A stretch of DNA of 64,000 nt from Solen grandis (lineage: Eukaryota; Mollusca; Bivalvia; Adapedonta; Solenidae). The stretch is from contig CM037782.1 in NCBI GenBank assembly GCA_021229015.1, forward strand, positions 57,223,518-57,287,517, in the 5' to 3' direction. Shown piece by piece: positions 25,240 to 36,240 of the stretch (the stretch's first letter is position 1; the number at the start of each line of letters is the position of its first letter). Below the pieces are notes generated by a model, which ran no database searches, had not been told where the DNA came from, and was given only the letters and a program-made list of their open reading frames with translations. The translations under genes were made by a program, and so were the position numbers.

Positions 25240-25785
25240 TTACATTATAATGCACTGTCTGACATGCAAATGAACCATTTTACATTATAATGCACTGTCT
25301 GACATGCAAATGAACCATTTTACATTATAATGCAATATCTGACATGCAAATAAACCATTTTACATTATAATGCACTGTCTGACATGCAAATGAACCATTT
25401 TACATTATAATGCACTATCTGACATGCAAATGAACCATTTTACATTATAATGCACTGTCTGACATGCAAATGAACCATTTTACATTATAATGTACTATCT
25501 GACATGCAAATGAACCATTTTACATTATAATGCACTGTCTGACATGCAAATGAACCATTTTACATTATAATGCACTGTCTGACATGCAAATGAACCATTT
25601 TACATTATAATGCACTGTCTGACATGCAAATGAACCATTTTACATTATAATGCACTGTCTGACATGCAAATAAACCATTTTACATTATAATGCAATATCT
25701 GACATGAACCATTTTACATTATAATGCACTGTCTGACATGCAGATGAACCATTTTACATTATGCACTTGGACTATTTTACATTTC
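25240..25785. repeat. 40-bp minisatellite carrying POU octamers
   Basis: About 13 units of gacatgcaaatgaaccattt plus tacattataatgcactgtct. Eleven units hold a perfect ATGCAAAT octamer. The array ends about 170 bases before the nSH2 exon. It is not a CRISPR array: there is no unique spacer between repeats. Confidence 0.93.
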
Positions 25786-25954
25786 AATTGCAACTAGTGT
25801 AAGATTCAACAAGAATTTGGAAACGCAGAGAGCATTTATGTCTCTTTTCTACAAGTCCACACATTGAAACCAAACAGCATGTCGTGCCGAGAGCGGTTCA
25901 TTGATGGGACTGCTCTCCTACATTTATTGGTTCTGTCATTTAATTGTTTCCCAG

Positions 25955-26094
25955 GGGTCCTACCACACCCATGCCGAGTGGTACTGGGGTTTGACTGACA
26001 GAACCGTGGTGGAGACCTACCTCAGCACCGCTACAGATGGAACCTTCCTCGTGTTTACCACAGGCATTCCCGATACACTTGTACTAGCAGTAAG
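25955..26094 (+). CDS. PIK3R: PI3K regulatory exon a: nSH2 first half, FLVR degenerated to FLVF
   Basis: The acceptor is ttgtttcccag and the donor gtaagg (phase 2). It encodes the SH2 start (EWYWG) and strand betaB (DGTFLVF), then LVLAVR. An in-frame ATG at 25904 precedes the acceptor, so a start within this exon (beginning MGLLSYIYWF) cannot be excluded. The strong acceptor favours an internal exon. Confidence 0.82.
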
Positions 26095-29000
26095 GTAAGG
26101 GTTGAATCATATCTCGTTACCAATATATTTGCATATCGTTTTGCTGGTTATGCATGTTTATCTTTGCATTTTTAATTTACACTTACAATATTTTACAAAT
26201 TTATCGCGACTTAAGTTCATAAAACAAAGGGGTTAGGCACTAACAATAATTCGTTTTATTTATTTTTTTTATTATTTTTTTTTCCTAGGGGGGGGGGGTA
26301 AATGACCAGACCTGGAACTACCCTTACATATATATGCCGAGCGCCAGGCAATAGAACTATACCAGTAATATTTTTTCGACTTTGGTATGTCGCGGCCGAG
26401 GATGTCATATGGCGGCGCATATGGTCAGTATGTGGGTTTACCCATAGAAACTCGCATGCATACATGGTCGCTTTGAAAGAGGGAATCAAGAAACTGTATG
26501 CGGTATAAGTTTGCAATCATATCTACTCACCTATCACCGGTTTAAACCTCTAGATCTAATATATGTATACAGTTGGGCGAGGTGTTTGTCGATAGACGGC
26601 ACTAAAGTCCCCGGGTATCGAACCCAACGAAGTGCGTTAATTATCGCTACGATTTCCAACAGACGTACACATTTTTCACTTTATGTACGAGTCTATCTTG
26701 TAAACACAGTCATAGTGTCATAATTTTTCGACCTTGGTTCGATTACCATCAGCATTACTTAACGCTAAATAATACTAAAATTTTAAATCAGGTAGAATCG
26801 CATTCCACTATTCCTGTTATGTAAACTGTTCAAGAACATGTTAAAACAAACATTATTCTAACTGATTCATAACCTTATTTACTTCAAAATTTGTAAAGAA
26901 ATTAGATATTTGAGTATATTTATTACAGAAACACGATCCTTGATTAGGGATAAGTAATAATTAGGAACTTGGGGGAGAATTTCAAGATTTATGAACATAC
27001 CCAAATATTTAATTTCTTTACAAATATTGTTAGTTATTAAAGTAATGATGTATGTCAACTTAGCCATGCATTTCAATATTTCGGAAAACATGATTTTTTT
27101 CACAAAATCTTAGAATTTAAATATTATTTACAGCGCTAAGTAGTGTTGGTGGAAACTGAGCCAGGCGAGGTATCTTGTCACATGTCTGCGGTACGCAGAG
27201 AGACAGTACTTTGCCTTTGAGAATTATGTTGGCAAAGTTTCCAAACGTGTGAGGCGCATTTGATTTTAACTAAGCAAACGAACTAATTAATTTTCTTATG
27301 CCTAATCCCCGGGCTGTGTAGGAGTCAAGGCGAGATCGAGTATACAGAGATATACTGTCGGGATAACGTGTACGGCCTGACTGAGCCCCTTGGATTCGAG
27401 TGCCTTGAAGATGTCCTTGAGGCACTGAACACGTCGGCAGCCCAGACTTGCGGGCCCATGATGTACCCAGGTATAAAACCCGAGGTGAGACGTCCGCCTT
27501 TTTGCAACGGAAACATTATCTACCAAAATTGCATGCCATATTCTGATACATAGCATCATAATTTATTAATATATTTCATATTTCATCATCTACAATAAGC
27601 AAAGACCTGCTTAATTCAAATAAATGACTTACAGGTGTATTACACACATATGTTATGTACTAATAACATGATGTTGGCATGAAATTTCTTGTGCTTTCTT
27701 ATCAGTCCTGTGATTTTGTTTAAATAAAATTCCTGAAACCATCAGGCATTCGGTGAACAAGATCACGATCAGGAGTCTGTGGAGGAATTAGACTTAGTGA
27801 CGTCATTAAGACGGGTTCTCGACATCCACAACCGGAAGCAGGACAAGGACCGGGAGTTGGAGGCTGCATACGAGGCTATGAAAGCGATAGATACGGTACG
27901 TCTCTCTCTGTATTTATGTATTTTTCGAAATAATGAAAATACAAATGAGGATTTTCTATTCAGCATTCACGAGTTTTACACTTTAAAACAAAATCTGAAG
28001 TCATGCTTGATATTTTAAAATTATGTAACGTTAGACAGATCAGAACTTGATATTTTATTTATTCCTTTTTATTAAACAAAGCATAAATATAAGCACAGTG
28101 TCGTATCTGAATGGTTCCTTTCCATGCCCAATACAAAGTCTCAGCAGTTATTATTTTCGGCTATTCTCCAATTCGCAAACGGGATATATTTTGTTTGTTT
28201 GTTTGTTTTTTAAACCGAAATTTGGTATAAAATCTAATATTTCCTTCCATGAACTTAGACACATTTGAATTTGATATAAATAGATAAAATGAATAAAATT
28301 TATTAATACTCTTAAAGCATTCTCTAACTTTTTTTTATCAAATATATATTTACCATTCTTTTAGAATAAACTATTGCCACGAACCTATAATCATGGGCTA
28401 CTTTTTTCCCCAGAAATTAGAATCAGTCCGAAAGTCGTCAGAGGCACTGTCTAAACTGTTAACGATTCTGGAAGGGCAAATAAAGAAGCACCAGGAGTTG
28501 TATCAGAGGATGTCCCAAACTAACACTTCAAGAAATGAGAAAGCGTATGTATCCATGTAGAAAATAACATCGTCGTCGTTATTGCATGTACCATCAACTA
28601 TATCATCGTCGTTATCAATTTCGTTAATATTATCATCGTTTTTACCGGTATCTTCATCGTTATCATCACCAATAGCATATTAAAGTCCAATAAATTTTGC
28701 ATGCAACATATTTTATGATAGATTTTCAGAAAACTATACCAGATTGACAGATCGACAAAAAACTATACGGACGAAGAAAGAGCAGAGAGATAAAGAGGTA
28801 CAGATGTTGCACGAAGACAGGAGCGCACAATCCCGGAAGTATGTTGGGGTCATGTCCGCTGTAGAGAGGTGCGAGAAAGAACTGGACGCTATCAAAAGGT
28901 TCACGTTTATAAAGTCACTCTTTTCATACCCATTTAATGTAGAGTTTTCGGTATTTTTTTTATGAATTCGGACTTACAGTCTGACTTTTATCAATATAGT

Positions 29001-32000
29001 ATTCGAGACAGTATGTAATAGTTAACACAATATAGTTGCTACTATATATATATAATATATATATATATATATGTTTTCAATATGTTTCCTATATGTTTTC
29101 AATATGTTTCCTATATGTTTTCAATATGTTTCCTACAGCAAAAATACAGAAACTTGTATCAAGGTCCCAACGTTTTCCAAACCTGTATCACGTCTCTACC
29201 TTGTGTAAACATATTTCCATGTGCATAGAATGGAACTACTTTTATTTAACGTCACTGCACATTGTGTATGGAATAAGACCACAGTTGTCTGCCCTTGGTT
29301 ACCCGGATGTGCCTACACAAAAAATAGTGACCCTATTTAATGCTGAATTATGGTGAATTTTTGACTGAAAGGCATGCAATAAAGGATGAAATCCTATAGA
29401 ACACAGTTAAAATAGTCATCAAGTGCCTAATTTGGAGGCCTTATTGCACAACAAACTTAAAAGTAAATTGCTGAGAGGGGGATTTTTGAGAAAATTGATG
29501 TGAAATGGCCGACCCGTGCACTAAATTCATACGTATGTTATTTGGCCTTAAATAGTCAAAAAGTAGTCGGGTGACCCCATGTTTAAAATGTACAGAATTA
29601 TTTCTCTTGAATAGATCTATCTAATGAGGGTAAGTTTGTATGTCAATTTCCTTTACAGAAATTGTCATTTGTATATATGCTTATATAGAACATACAGTAA
29701 AATTAATTGTGGTCTTAGTCCGTATGTCCCTGATTTGAAAACGAAAGCCATTACACACTGCATATTATTACGCGCTGTGTAGAACACGACCGGATTACTT
29801 AATGTACTTTGATAAAAATATTTCCTTTGTTCTTTGTTGTTTAAATTTAATGGTAAAAAAATGAAGATTTGTTTGAAAATAAATGCAAAGCTAAGAATTT
29901 ATATGTTTATATTATTTGAAGTGAAAAGTAGGTTTATAATAAAAGATCATTAAAATCGTAGAGATATGCTTATCATGTTATAACAAATACATTATTGTAA
30001 ATACAAACGGATTATTACTATCTTATTTTCGTATACAAGACTTACCAAAATCACCGAGCTAAATCTCTCGTGTTTTCCGAAATGCTATAACACTGTTCGG
30101 ATTAATCTAAGATAGTAATAATCCGTTTGTATTTACAATAATGTATTTGTTATAACATGATAAGCATATATACAGAAACATTTACTTGCAATGTCAAGCG
30201 CCCTGTGACAAAGGACCAGTATTATTGCCGGTCCTCTTTTAAAGAATATAGTTCTTGTTTGATAATGTGAACATATACCTTCTATCTTCAAGACAATATC
30301 ATTGAACTTCAATAGAGGTGAAAAAGGACAAAGTACTTGTAACAGAAACAGGGAATCCTGTTTACTAAAGTAATGGAAGCAAGAATGACGCATTCCATAA
30401 ATGTCAATGAAATGAATAAATCATAAACATTGCTTCTACGCACAATTATCTTCTTTTTCGATGTAATATAACAACCACGAGTTATTTTGAATACGCACAT
30501 TTGTTATGGACAAAAAAACATGTTTACTCGTTCCTGATTAAAACAAAATAAAAAAAAAAAACCCTTTTTTGTATTTCACTGCTAAATTGATAAATATTTA
30601 CCTGTATTGAAATATGTTATCTATAAAGAAATATAATGTACATGTATTTACTGCACCAGTGGCCAGTTGGCTAGAAAACTAGACCCGTAACCGTGAGGGT
30701 CGCGGAGGTCATTAAAATACACTGAGATATCTCTCTTGCTTTGCACACGGCATGAGGGTAGTTCCATTATCGGTTTGCACAGTGTCGAAATAATGTGACG
30801 TGATGTGGTATCATGCCATATGTCTACGGCATCATGTCGCAGTGAGGCAGGACTATATATGTTGTTGTTGTATTGGGGTTTACCGTCGCTGCGATAGTAT
30901 TTCAATCATATAGCGACGTCCAACTAATTACAGGTGGAGGAAGACCCCGAGTACACAGAGGTACCCGGGTAGAACCACCGACCTACCGCAAGCCAGCTGG
31001 AAGGCTTCCTCACATGAAAAACCCGAAGTCCCTACCGGGATTCGAACCCACAGCGGTGAGGGGCTGAGAGAAGGACTATATATGTCTCATGTAGATATGT
31101 CACAATACAACTGAAGTACTGTCGGTGGAACACAAGACCTAAACAAACAAACATGCACGGCTATTACACAGAATACCCAACAAATAAATTATTTCGGCAT
31201 TATTTATATAAATTTTTGATTTTTTTTTTTTTTTAATTTGTTTAGCCACATTCTTGACCAGTATCCAAGTATGGACGAATTCATATCCGGTCTACTTTGG
31301 GAGAGCTCAAACGAAGAGACCGCCCCTCCTGATGTAAAGATACACGACATCCGGGTATCTGACTCAGACAAGCGTCTGAACGACACCGAAGAAGGAACTT
31401 TCTTGGTCCGCGTCAGTAAAACAGATCCCAGAATTCCTTACGTCGTCAGCGTCAGGTAACAAAGACTAGAAACGTGTTCAGGAATTGAATATAGTTGACA
31501 ATTCATTTGGAAACAGTAAAATAATAATAAAAATGAAAAATACAATGCATGTGTCTATCAAATTTAAAATAACTATTTAGTCCTATGTTACTAGTATGCT
31601 GTGTCGCCGCGACAGTATTTCAGTCATATGTTGACGCGCACATAATTATAGGTGGAAGAAGTCACCACGTGCAAAGAGACGCGCAGATACGAAATTCAAT
31701 TTAAATGTTTTAGCCATTGAGAAATGAACCTTTACTCAATGCAATTGAAACCGGAATTAGCCACTCCCGACAGTTGTCAACAACAAATACGTGTAGAGTC
31801 TTTTTTTTAATTCATCTGAAACGTACATGAACCACATTACAGGGAGAAATTGCATAAAAATGCTTAAATTAAAAAAGCCAAAAACAGTATCCTCCCTTCC
31901 TTTATAAATGGGATCATTAAATACGATATGATACGACCCATTCAATTTCGATCCCCTGTGAATTCAGCTGGAAGGACATGAAAAATCCGAGTGACATTGC

Positions 32001-33197
32001 CATAACTCGAACCAACAACGTTGAGGGTCTAAGTAATAGTAATTAAGGGACTACATCCACTCAGCCACGAAGGTTCAGATTATGATATGTATGTTCATTC
32101 ACTAAGCTCTAGAATTCTAGAATAAGCTCACTAGAATTTTTTAGCCAATAGACGATTTCCTTTCCAAATATTAGAAAAAGAATGTTTTCCTGGATATCTT
32201 AGAACAATTGAACAGATCAAACAATAAACTTCCTGTTTCCTTTTCAAACATAAACACTTGTATATATATATATTTTTAATTTTACATACATTTATTATTT
32301 TAATACAAGTTCTGCGTAATTACTTTGGACAGGTGTTAAAAGCTTTCTTTTTTGCTGGATTTGCATTCAAACATTGTGTCACCCAGTCATGTAAAAAAGA
32401 AAAATATATAATACAAACAGATGAAAATAACATGAAAGTATGCACTAGAAATTAAATTTACGAGTTACCCATATATAGTTTTGATAATTCTGTTTCTCAT
32501 AAGAAAGTTTACATGTATTTAAGTACTATTTGAGTGAATATATATCTTAGTAACATTTTACGACTGAAGAATGATATTCGCTGATGTTATCAGCGTGTAT
32601 ATCCAAAAATCTCATTCTTCACGCTTACCTTTTAAAAAAAAATCAGGAACAAAGTCGATTGTCATCGTTGTAAACAATTTTGTTGTTTCTCAAGTTTACT
32701 TATTGCACCTTAAATTCATATATGGTTTGTGTATTACATACAAGATGTATTACACAGATGTTTACGGGGATCAGCAAATAACACGACTGAAGAATGAACA
32801 CTTTTATTTTTTTCAACAAACATTCGCCATATAACATTTACTGATTTCAAGAATATATAAAGTTGCCGCTATTTTCATTATATTGCTTGTTGTTTTCACA
32901 TATGAAAAGTACATAAGAACATTTATTGAATTTTTACTGGAAACATTCAAAGAACAATTAAAAACCGTAAGATATACGCACATTGTATGTTATGTACATA
33001 TTATTACTTCAATATCCAGGTTCGAGAACACCATACTTCGATTCCCTGTATTACTTAGCGACGATGGAATGTATGGGTTCGACTCTACAACGTGCATTTT
33101 CTCAAGCATCTCAGAATTAGTGCACATGTACTCCAGAATACCTTTTAGCCTACACAAAGAAGATTACAGCCATCTGACGCTGAGACATAGTGTTTAG
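25955..33197 (+). CDS. PIK3R: Class IA PI3-kinase regulatory subunit (p85-like), nSH2-iSH2-cSH2, 5' end not identified
   Basis: This family holds the p110 catalytic subunit through the iSH2 coiled coil and recruits it to phosphotyrosine receptors through two SH2 domains. Seven exons (25955-26094, 27322-27484, 27746-27895, 28414-28544, 28743-28898, 31246-31455, 33020-33197) join in phase to 1128 nt, 375 residues plus TAG. The order matches p85: nSH2 (AEWYWGLTDRTVVETYLSTA), then a charged coiled coil, then cSH2 (EEGTFLVRVSKTDPRIPYVV and, after an intron, MYGFDSTTCIFSSISELVHM). Sequence is clearly divergent from vertebrate p85. The nSH2 FLVR Arg is Phe (codon 26054-26056), while the cSH2 keeps FLVR (Arg codon 31409-31411). 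No SH3 or RhoGAP exon was seen upstream, so it may be a short p55/p60-type form, or earlier exons may have been missed. Confidence 0.85.
26290..26415 (-). mobile_element. SINE family B fragment
   Basis: Reverse-oriented body piece: ctggaactacccttacat, gagcgccaggcaatagaac, tttggtatgtcgcggccg. Lies in the first visible intron of the PI3K regulatory gene. Confidence 0.7.
27322..27484 (+). CDS. PIK3R: PI3K regulatory exon b: nSH2 second half
   Basis: The acceptor is ctgtgtag and the donor gtgaga (phase 0). AG|G rebuilds the Arg codon. It encodes EIYCRDNVYGLTEPLGFECL, which matches the p85 nSH2 segment with a conserved YG turn and the alphaB helix (LEDVLEALN), and ends MMYPGIKPE. Confidence 0.82.
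27746..27895 (+). CDS. PIK3R: PI3K regulatory exon c: start of iSH2 coiled coil
   Basis: The acceptor is accatcag and the donor gtacgt (phase 0). It encodes an acidic linker, then the helical segment LVTSLRRVLDIHNRKQDKDR and ELEAAYEAMKAIDT. This aligns by position and heptad character with the first iSH2 helix of p85. Confidence 0.8.
28414..28544 (+). CDS. PIK3R: PI3K regulatory exon d: iSH2 coiled coil
   Basis: The acceptor is cttttttccccag and the donor gtatgt (phase 2). It encodes KLESVRKSSEALSKLLTILE and GQIKKHQELYQRMSQ, a continuous amphipathic helix. Confidence 0.8.
28743..28898 (+). CDS. PIK3R: PI3K regulatory exon e: iSH2 second helix
   Basis: Encodes LTDRQKTIRTKKEQRDKEVQ and a helix ending EKELDAIK. 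Only the acceptor at 28741-28742 (ctataccag) keeps the frame open after the phase-2 donor of exon d. The stronger-looking acceptor gattttcag, 13 bases upstream, would run into TAA. The donor is either GTTCAC after 28898 or GTGCGA after 28868; both are weak and both are phase 2. Confidence 0.72.
29040..29140. repeat. AT dinucleotide tract and 22-bp triplicate
   Basis: A TA-rich run (29044-29072) is followed by three copies of 'tatgttttcaatatgtttcc'. It is intronic. Confidence 0.8.
29270..29721. mobile_element. TIR element T4, copy 1 (intronic)
   Basis: The ends match: GGAATAAGACCACAG at the left and, reversed at the right, GGACTAAGACCACAATTA. Over about 450 bases it matches 56171-56633. The flanks gtat/gtat suggest a 4-bp target duplication. 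No transposase is encoded, so it is a nonautonomous DNA element. Confidence 0.75.
29964..30169. repeat. Perfect 62-bp inverted repeat with 82-base loop
   Basis: Arms 29964-30025 and 30108-30169 are exact reverse complements (atatgcttatcatgttataa ... / its complement). It sits in the intron before the cSH2 exon. Confidence 0.92.
30700..31145 (+). mobile_element. SINE family B, interrupted by a SINE A insertion
   Basis: The left part (ggtagttccattatcggt, gatgtggtatcatgccat, gtctacggcatcatgtcgc) and the right part (actgaagtactgtcggtgg, aaacaaacaaac tail) belong to one family B copy, tRNA-head side leftmost. A family A SINE lies between them. Confidence 0.8.
30862..31071 (-). mobile_element. SINE family A, near-intact, minus strand, with 13-bp target duplication
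   Basis: The target-site duplication AGGACTATATATG occurs perfectly at 30849-30861 and 31072-31084. The element runs from a (TTG)n tail complement at the left to a B box (gggattcgaacccacagc) at the right; the tRNA head is cut short before the A box. Confidence 0.9.
31246..31455 (+). CDS. PIK3R: PI3K regulatory exon f: end of iSH2 and cSH2 first half
   Basis: The acceptor is a long T-tract ending tttgtttag, and the donor is gtaaca (phase 2). It encodes HILDQYPSMDEFISGLLWES, an acidic linker, then cSH2 betaB EEGTFLVR with the pTyr-binding Arg present. The Trp that usually opens a cSH2 is not visible. Confidence 0.82.
31600..32075 (-). mobile_element. SINE family A, degraded and split
   Basis: Body at 31600-31695 (cgacagtatttcagtcatat, ggtggaagaagtcacc) and head at about 31965-32075 (tcagctggaaggacatg, aactcgaaccaacaacg) in the same orientation. 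About 270 bases of unrelated sequence lie between them. Confidence 0.6.
33020..33197 (+). CDS. PIK3R: PI3K regulatory exon g: cSH2 second half and stop
   Basis: The acceptor is aatatccag. AG|G rebuilds an Arg codon. It encodes FENTILRFPVLLSDDGMYGF, then the alphaB helix (SSISELVHMYSRI), and ends TLRHSV with TAG at 33195-33197. This matches the position of the p85 C-terminus, which also stops just after cSH2. Confidence 0.83.
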
Positions 33198-33499
33198 AAC
33201 ATCACATGACCTAATTATCTTCTCATAGGTCAGAATCCATTTGAAACACTTCGCTCATTTTTTTCGCATATCCAACGGGTTAGGCCGGGGATTGCCGAGT
33301 TGAAACGATTGGTCAGAACAAAAAAAAATATATTTACAGAAAAGTCGCATATTTCGATCTTTTTTACAAATATTTTCTCTTTTTTTTTAACAAAGATTTT
33401 TTATAAAATCAGATACCACCATAATACACATTTAACAAAAAAAAAAAAAAAAAAAGATTACCAAAATATAACCAAAAGGAGTCCTAGTTAGTTTCAGAA

Positions 33500-33650
33500 C
33501 TGGATGACCCGAAAGTCGGGATAATGTGGTTGGATGTGGTATCATGCCGCATGTCTACGCTGTGATGATATTGCCGTGTGTCAGCACCATGTCTGTTTAA
33601 AGAGAGCATGATCTTTGAATAACGGAGATGCTGTCGGTTGGACATAAAAC
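33500..33650 (+). mobile_element. SINE family B fragment
   Basis: Shows gggataatgtggttggatg, tggtatcatgccgcatgtc and a 3' end tgctgtcggttggacataaa. Confidence 0.7.
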
Positions 33651-34244
33651 CCATATACTTCCTGTAACATTACTGCCTGGTGTCCGAACACACGACAGTT
33701 TCATCTGTACAATTTATAAACTTCTATCCAGTCAGATCGTGTATATAATTTTGTCTGGTTCGTAGAAGACCACATTCCGATTTTTTATACTGAAAAATGA
33801 CACTAATAGAAATTTTGCTGTCTAGACACCTTTAGGCACATTTCATGCTTGTTTCGGTCCTTTCATTCAGTTTCGCTTTATTCAAAAGGAAAGAACGTTG
33901 ATTTTTTATTTTTTGGCTGTGTCGTCAGATTTTTCTCGAATTGATCATTATAAACGAAACGTATAGATAAAAATAAAACATTGTTCATGTTGATACCAAA
34001 GCACTTGAAAGCATGACTTTCGTGATATTGATATTGTAAGATAAATAGTTTTATTGTAAATCTCATTCGTCACAGTAATTCAGTATCTAACCTATCACGA
34101 TGCTGTCTGACGTCATTGCTATTGCTATATCTATCTTAATTTATTATATAAAGACACATCAATTGTAACCCTTGGAAACAGGTATAGTTTAAACTTATTC
34201 AGTTAATGTTGATTTTGAAACAAGTTCTTACAACTTATATTAAT

Positions 34245-34345
34245 CCGGTTTCTGGATTGGACCAGCACTTTGCGGCCTTTGCGACATGAAATATTCTTGT
34301 TATCAACAGGGTTCGAACCCATCACCTTTGATATGATCGTAGATA
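34245..34345 (-). mobile_element. SINE family C fragment with B box
   Basis: Reverse head: ggattggaccagcactttg, caacagggttcgaacccatc. The perfect B box GGTTCGAACCC is palindromic. Confidence 0.55.
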
Positions 34346-34690
34346 GGTAGGTATGTAGTATCTTTATTTGCATCTCATCACTGTACAAACATGAAATAAT
34401 TACAAAATCAAAACAACGTTTTAATTAGTACAATGCCATTCCATATGGAATTATAAGAGATGAATATTTACATATTAAAATAACTTTATAATAACTGAGC
34501 ACAACGCAACAATAGCATAAAAATATTACAAACTTACCGGTAACTAAAAATACGTAAAATGATATAAAAGCGATAAAGAGAAGGCTGTTTAAAACATAAT
34601 AAACAGCAGTATCCCAGACACTTTTATAACGTCGTCTATCTAAAACATTCTTGCAGGTTTTGGCACACAATCTTAAAATCATTGAATGTG
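34345..34690 (-). mobile_element. Possible retroposon 3' end, minus strand
   Basis: The minus strand ends ...gatgcaaataaagatactac followed by a (TACC)n-like tail, the form of a LINE 3' terminus. An 85-codon ORF upstream (34682-34425) shows no recognised domain, so the family is unknown. Confidence 0.35.
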
Positions 34691-34719
34691 TATGTCGGCA
34701 TATGTGGGCATTTCAGATC

Positions 34720-34840
34720 CCTTTTGCGGTAGGTCGGCGGATCTACCCGGATGTCTCCGTGCATTCGGGGTCTTCCTCCACCTGTTATTAGCTGGACGTC
34801 GCTATGACTGAAATACTGTCGAAGCGACGGTAAACTCCGA
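34720..34840 (+). mobile_element. SINE family A fragment
   Basis: Body only: tgcggtaggtcggcggatc, cggggtcttcctccacctg, gaaatactgtcgaagcgacg. Confidence 0.8.
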
Positions 34841-34854
34841 TATTCAATAGTCTA

Positions 34855-34965
34855 GTTGAATCCCTTGTGGTGTAGAGGTTGTACAAGTGACTGATCTCTG
34901 TAGGCGGTGAAAATGTGTAACCCTCCCAGGCACAAAGTACTGGTCCAACCCAGGAACCATCGAGA
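34855..34965 (+). mobile_element. SINE family C fragment, plus orientation
   Basis: A tRNA-like head (cccttgtggtgtagaggttg, a degenerate A box) and ggcacaaagtactggtccaa. It is the reverse counterpart of the 34245 fragment. Confidence 0.5.
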
Positions 34966-34969
34966 TAGA

Positions 34970-36240
34970 TTAGTATAAATATTGATTTTTGTAAAATCTG
35001 TTTCTCAATCGATGTAAAATTTATAAGCTTAAACTAAAGTAAACTAGTAAACAAGGTGCTATTTACTTTAAAAAAAAAAAGGTTCAATACTCAACATGTC
35101 ATGCTTTGATTTGACACCAATACGCAATTATATGCGTATGAAATTATAGAATATTTTGACGATTACATGAAATTTGCATGTATTCACAATTATCTTATAC
35201 CAATGTATAACAATATACTGTGAGAATATAAAATATAAAGTTTTTTCTTTCATTGACACTTTTTATGATAATCCAATTATTCAGATATTACTTTTCCTGG
35301 CCGAATATTTTCTTAGGATGTGCGTGACATATGCAGCAATTGCACTTAACAAGATCGTGTAGTAAAACAATTTATAATATTTACCACTGCTCCTTTTTTA
35401 TTTTTGCATAAAAAATGCAATTAGATTCTTATCTCAAATGAGTTTACCATCTGTGTTGCTCTTTTTTTTTCTTAAAATTATTCATAAAGTTTTGAAATAA
35501 GCCAAATGTGCTATCTAGTGTTTGACGTTGACTTTTTTGTTACATATGAAATATACATTTTAGACAAAAAGTTTTGTTGAGAAATTTTATATTGCAATAC
35601 ATCTTTTTCATTTCGTTATATAAAATATTACACATACAATTGATATTATTATTATTATTTTATATTCATGTTATTACGTTATGAAAGACGCTCAAACGTA
35701 GTATGATTTTATTGTAAACCTATTTACAATATGTCCTTTATCCTATTTCCTATTCCAAGGCCTCAAATGTGTAACGTGAATGGCACTGCAAAGCTAAAAT
35801 GTCATTTGTACGTTTTGTATATAATATTTTCCAACATATTTATCCGATAGATGAATAATAAACCAATATATTTTATGATCCCTTTGTCTGTTTTGCTTTT
35901 GAAGATTCGAGTATCATTGTTGTACAGAACAATTCTGTGGATCCCCCTTTTCTCCAGTACCTAAATTCGAGAAGTAAATAATTCCAACACTAGAGTTATT
36001 TTCAATTTCGCTGAAATTTTCACAATACCCCAATGATAGTTTAATACAAATGAAATATCAGTTTTGTACAATAGAGAAAATTTAATGCCAACTTTCACGC
36101 TTGATACACAAGCAAGAATATAAAATACATTGTGTACTGGAAGTTCTTGCTAAAAACCCGAGATGTAAAGGCATTTGTATGCAGAGCATCCTCTCAGTTT
36201 TATCATGCATGAATAATTAAAAAATAAAACTACAAATTAT
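34970..36240. other. AT-rich intergenic sequence
   Basis: No gene or recognised repeat between the PI3K regulatory gene and the 36.2-kb block. Confidence 0.55.

Noticed and set aside
25240..25785. CRISPR-like regular repeat
   Set aside because: Units abut with no unique spacers, the context is a eukaryotic split gene, and no cas-like gene is present. It is a minisatellite. The same applies to 7078-7625.
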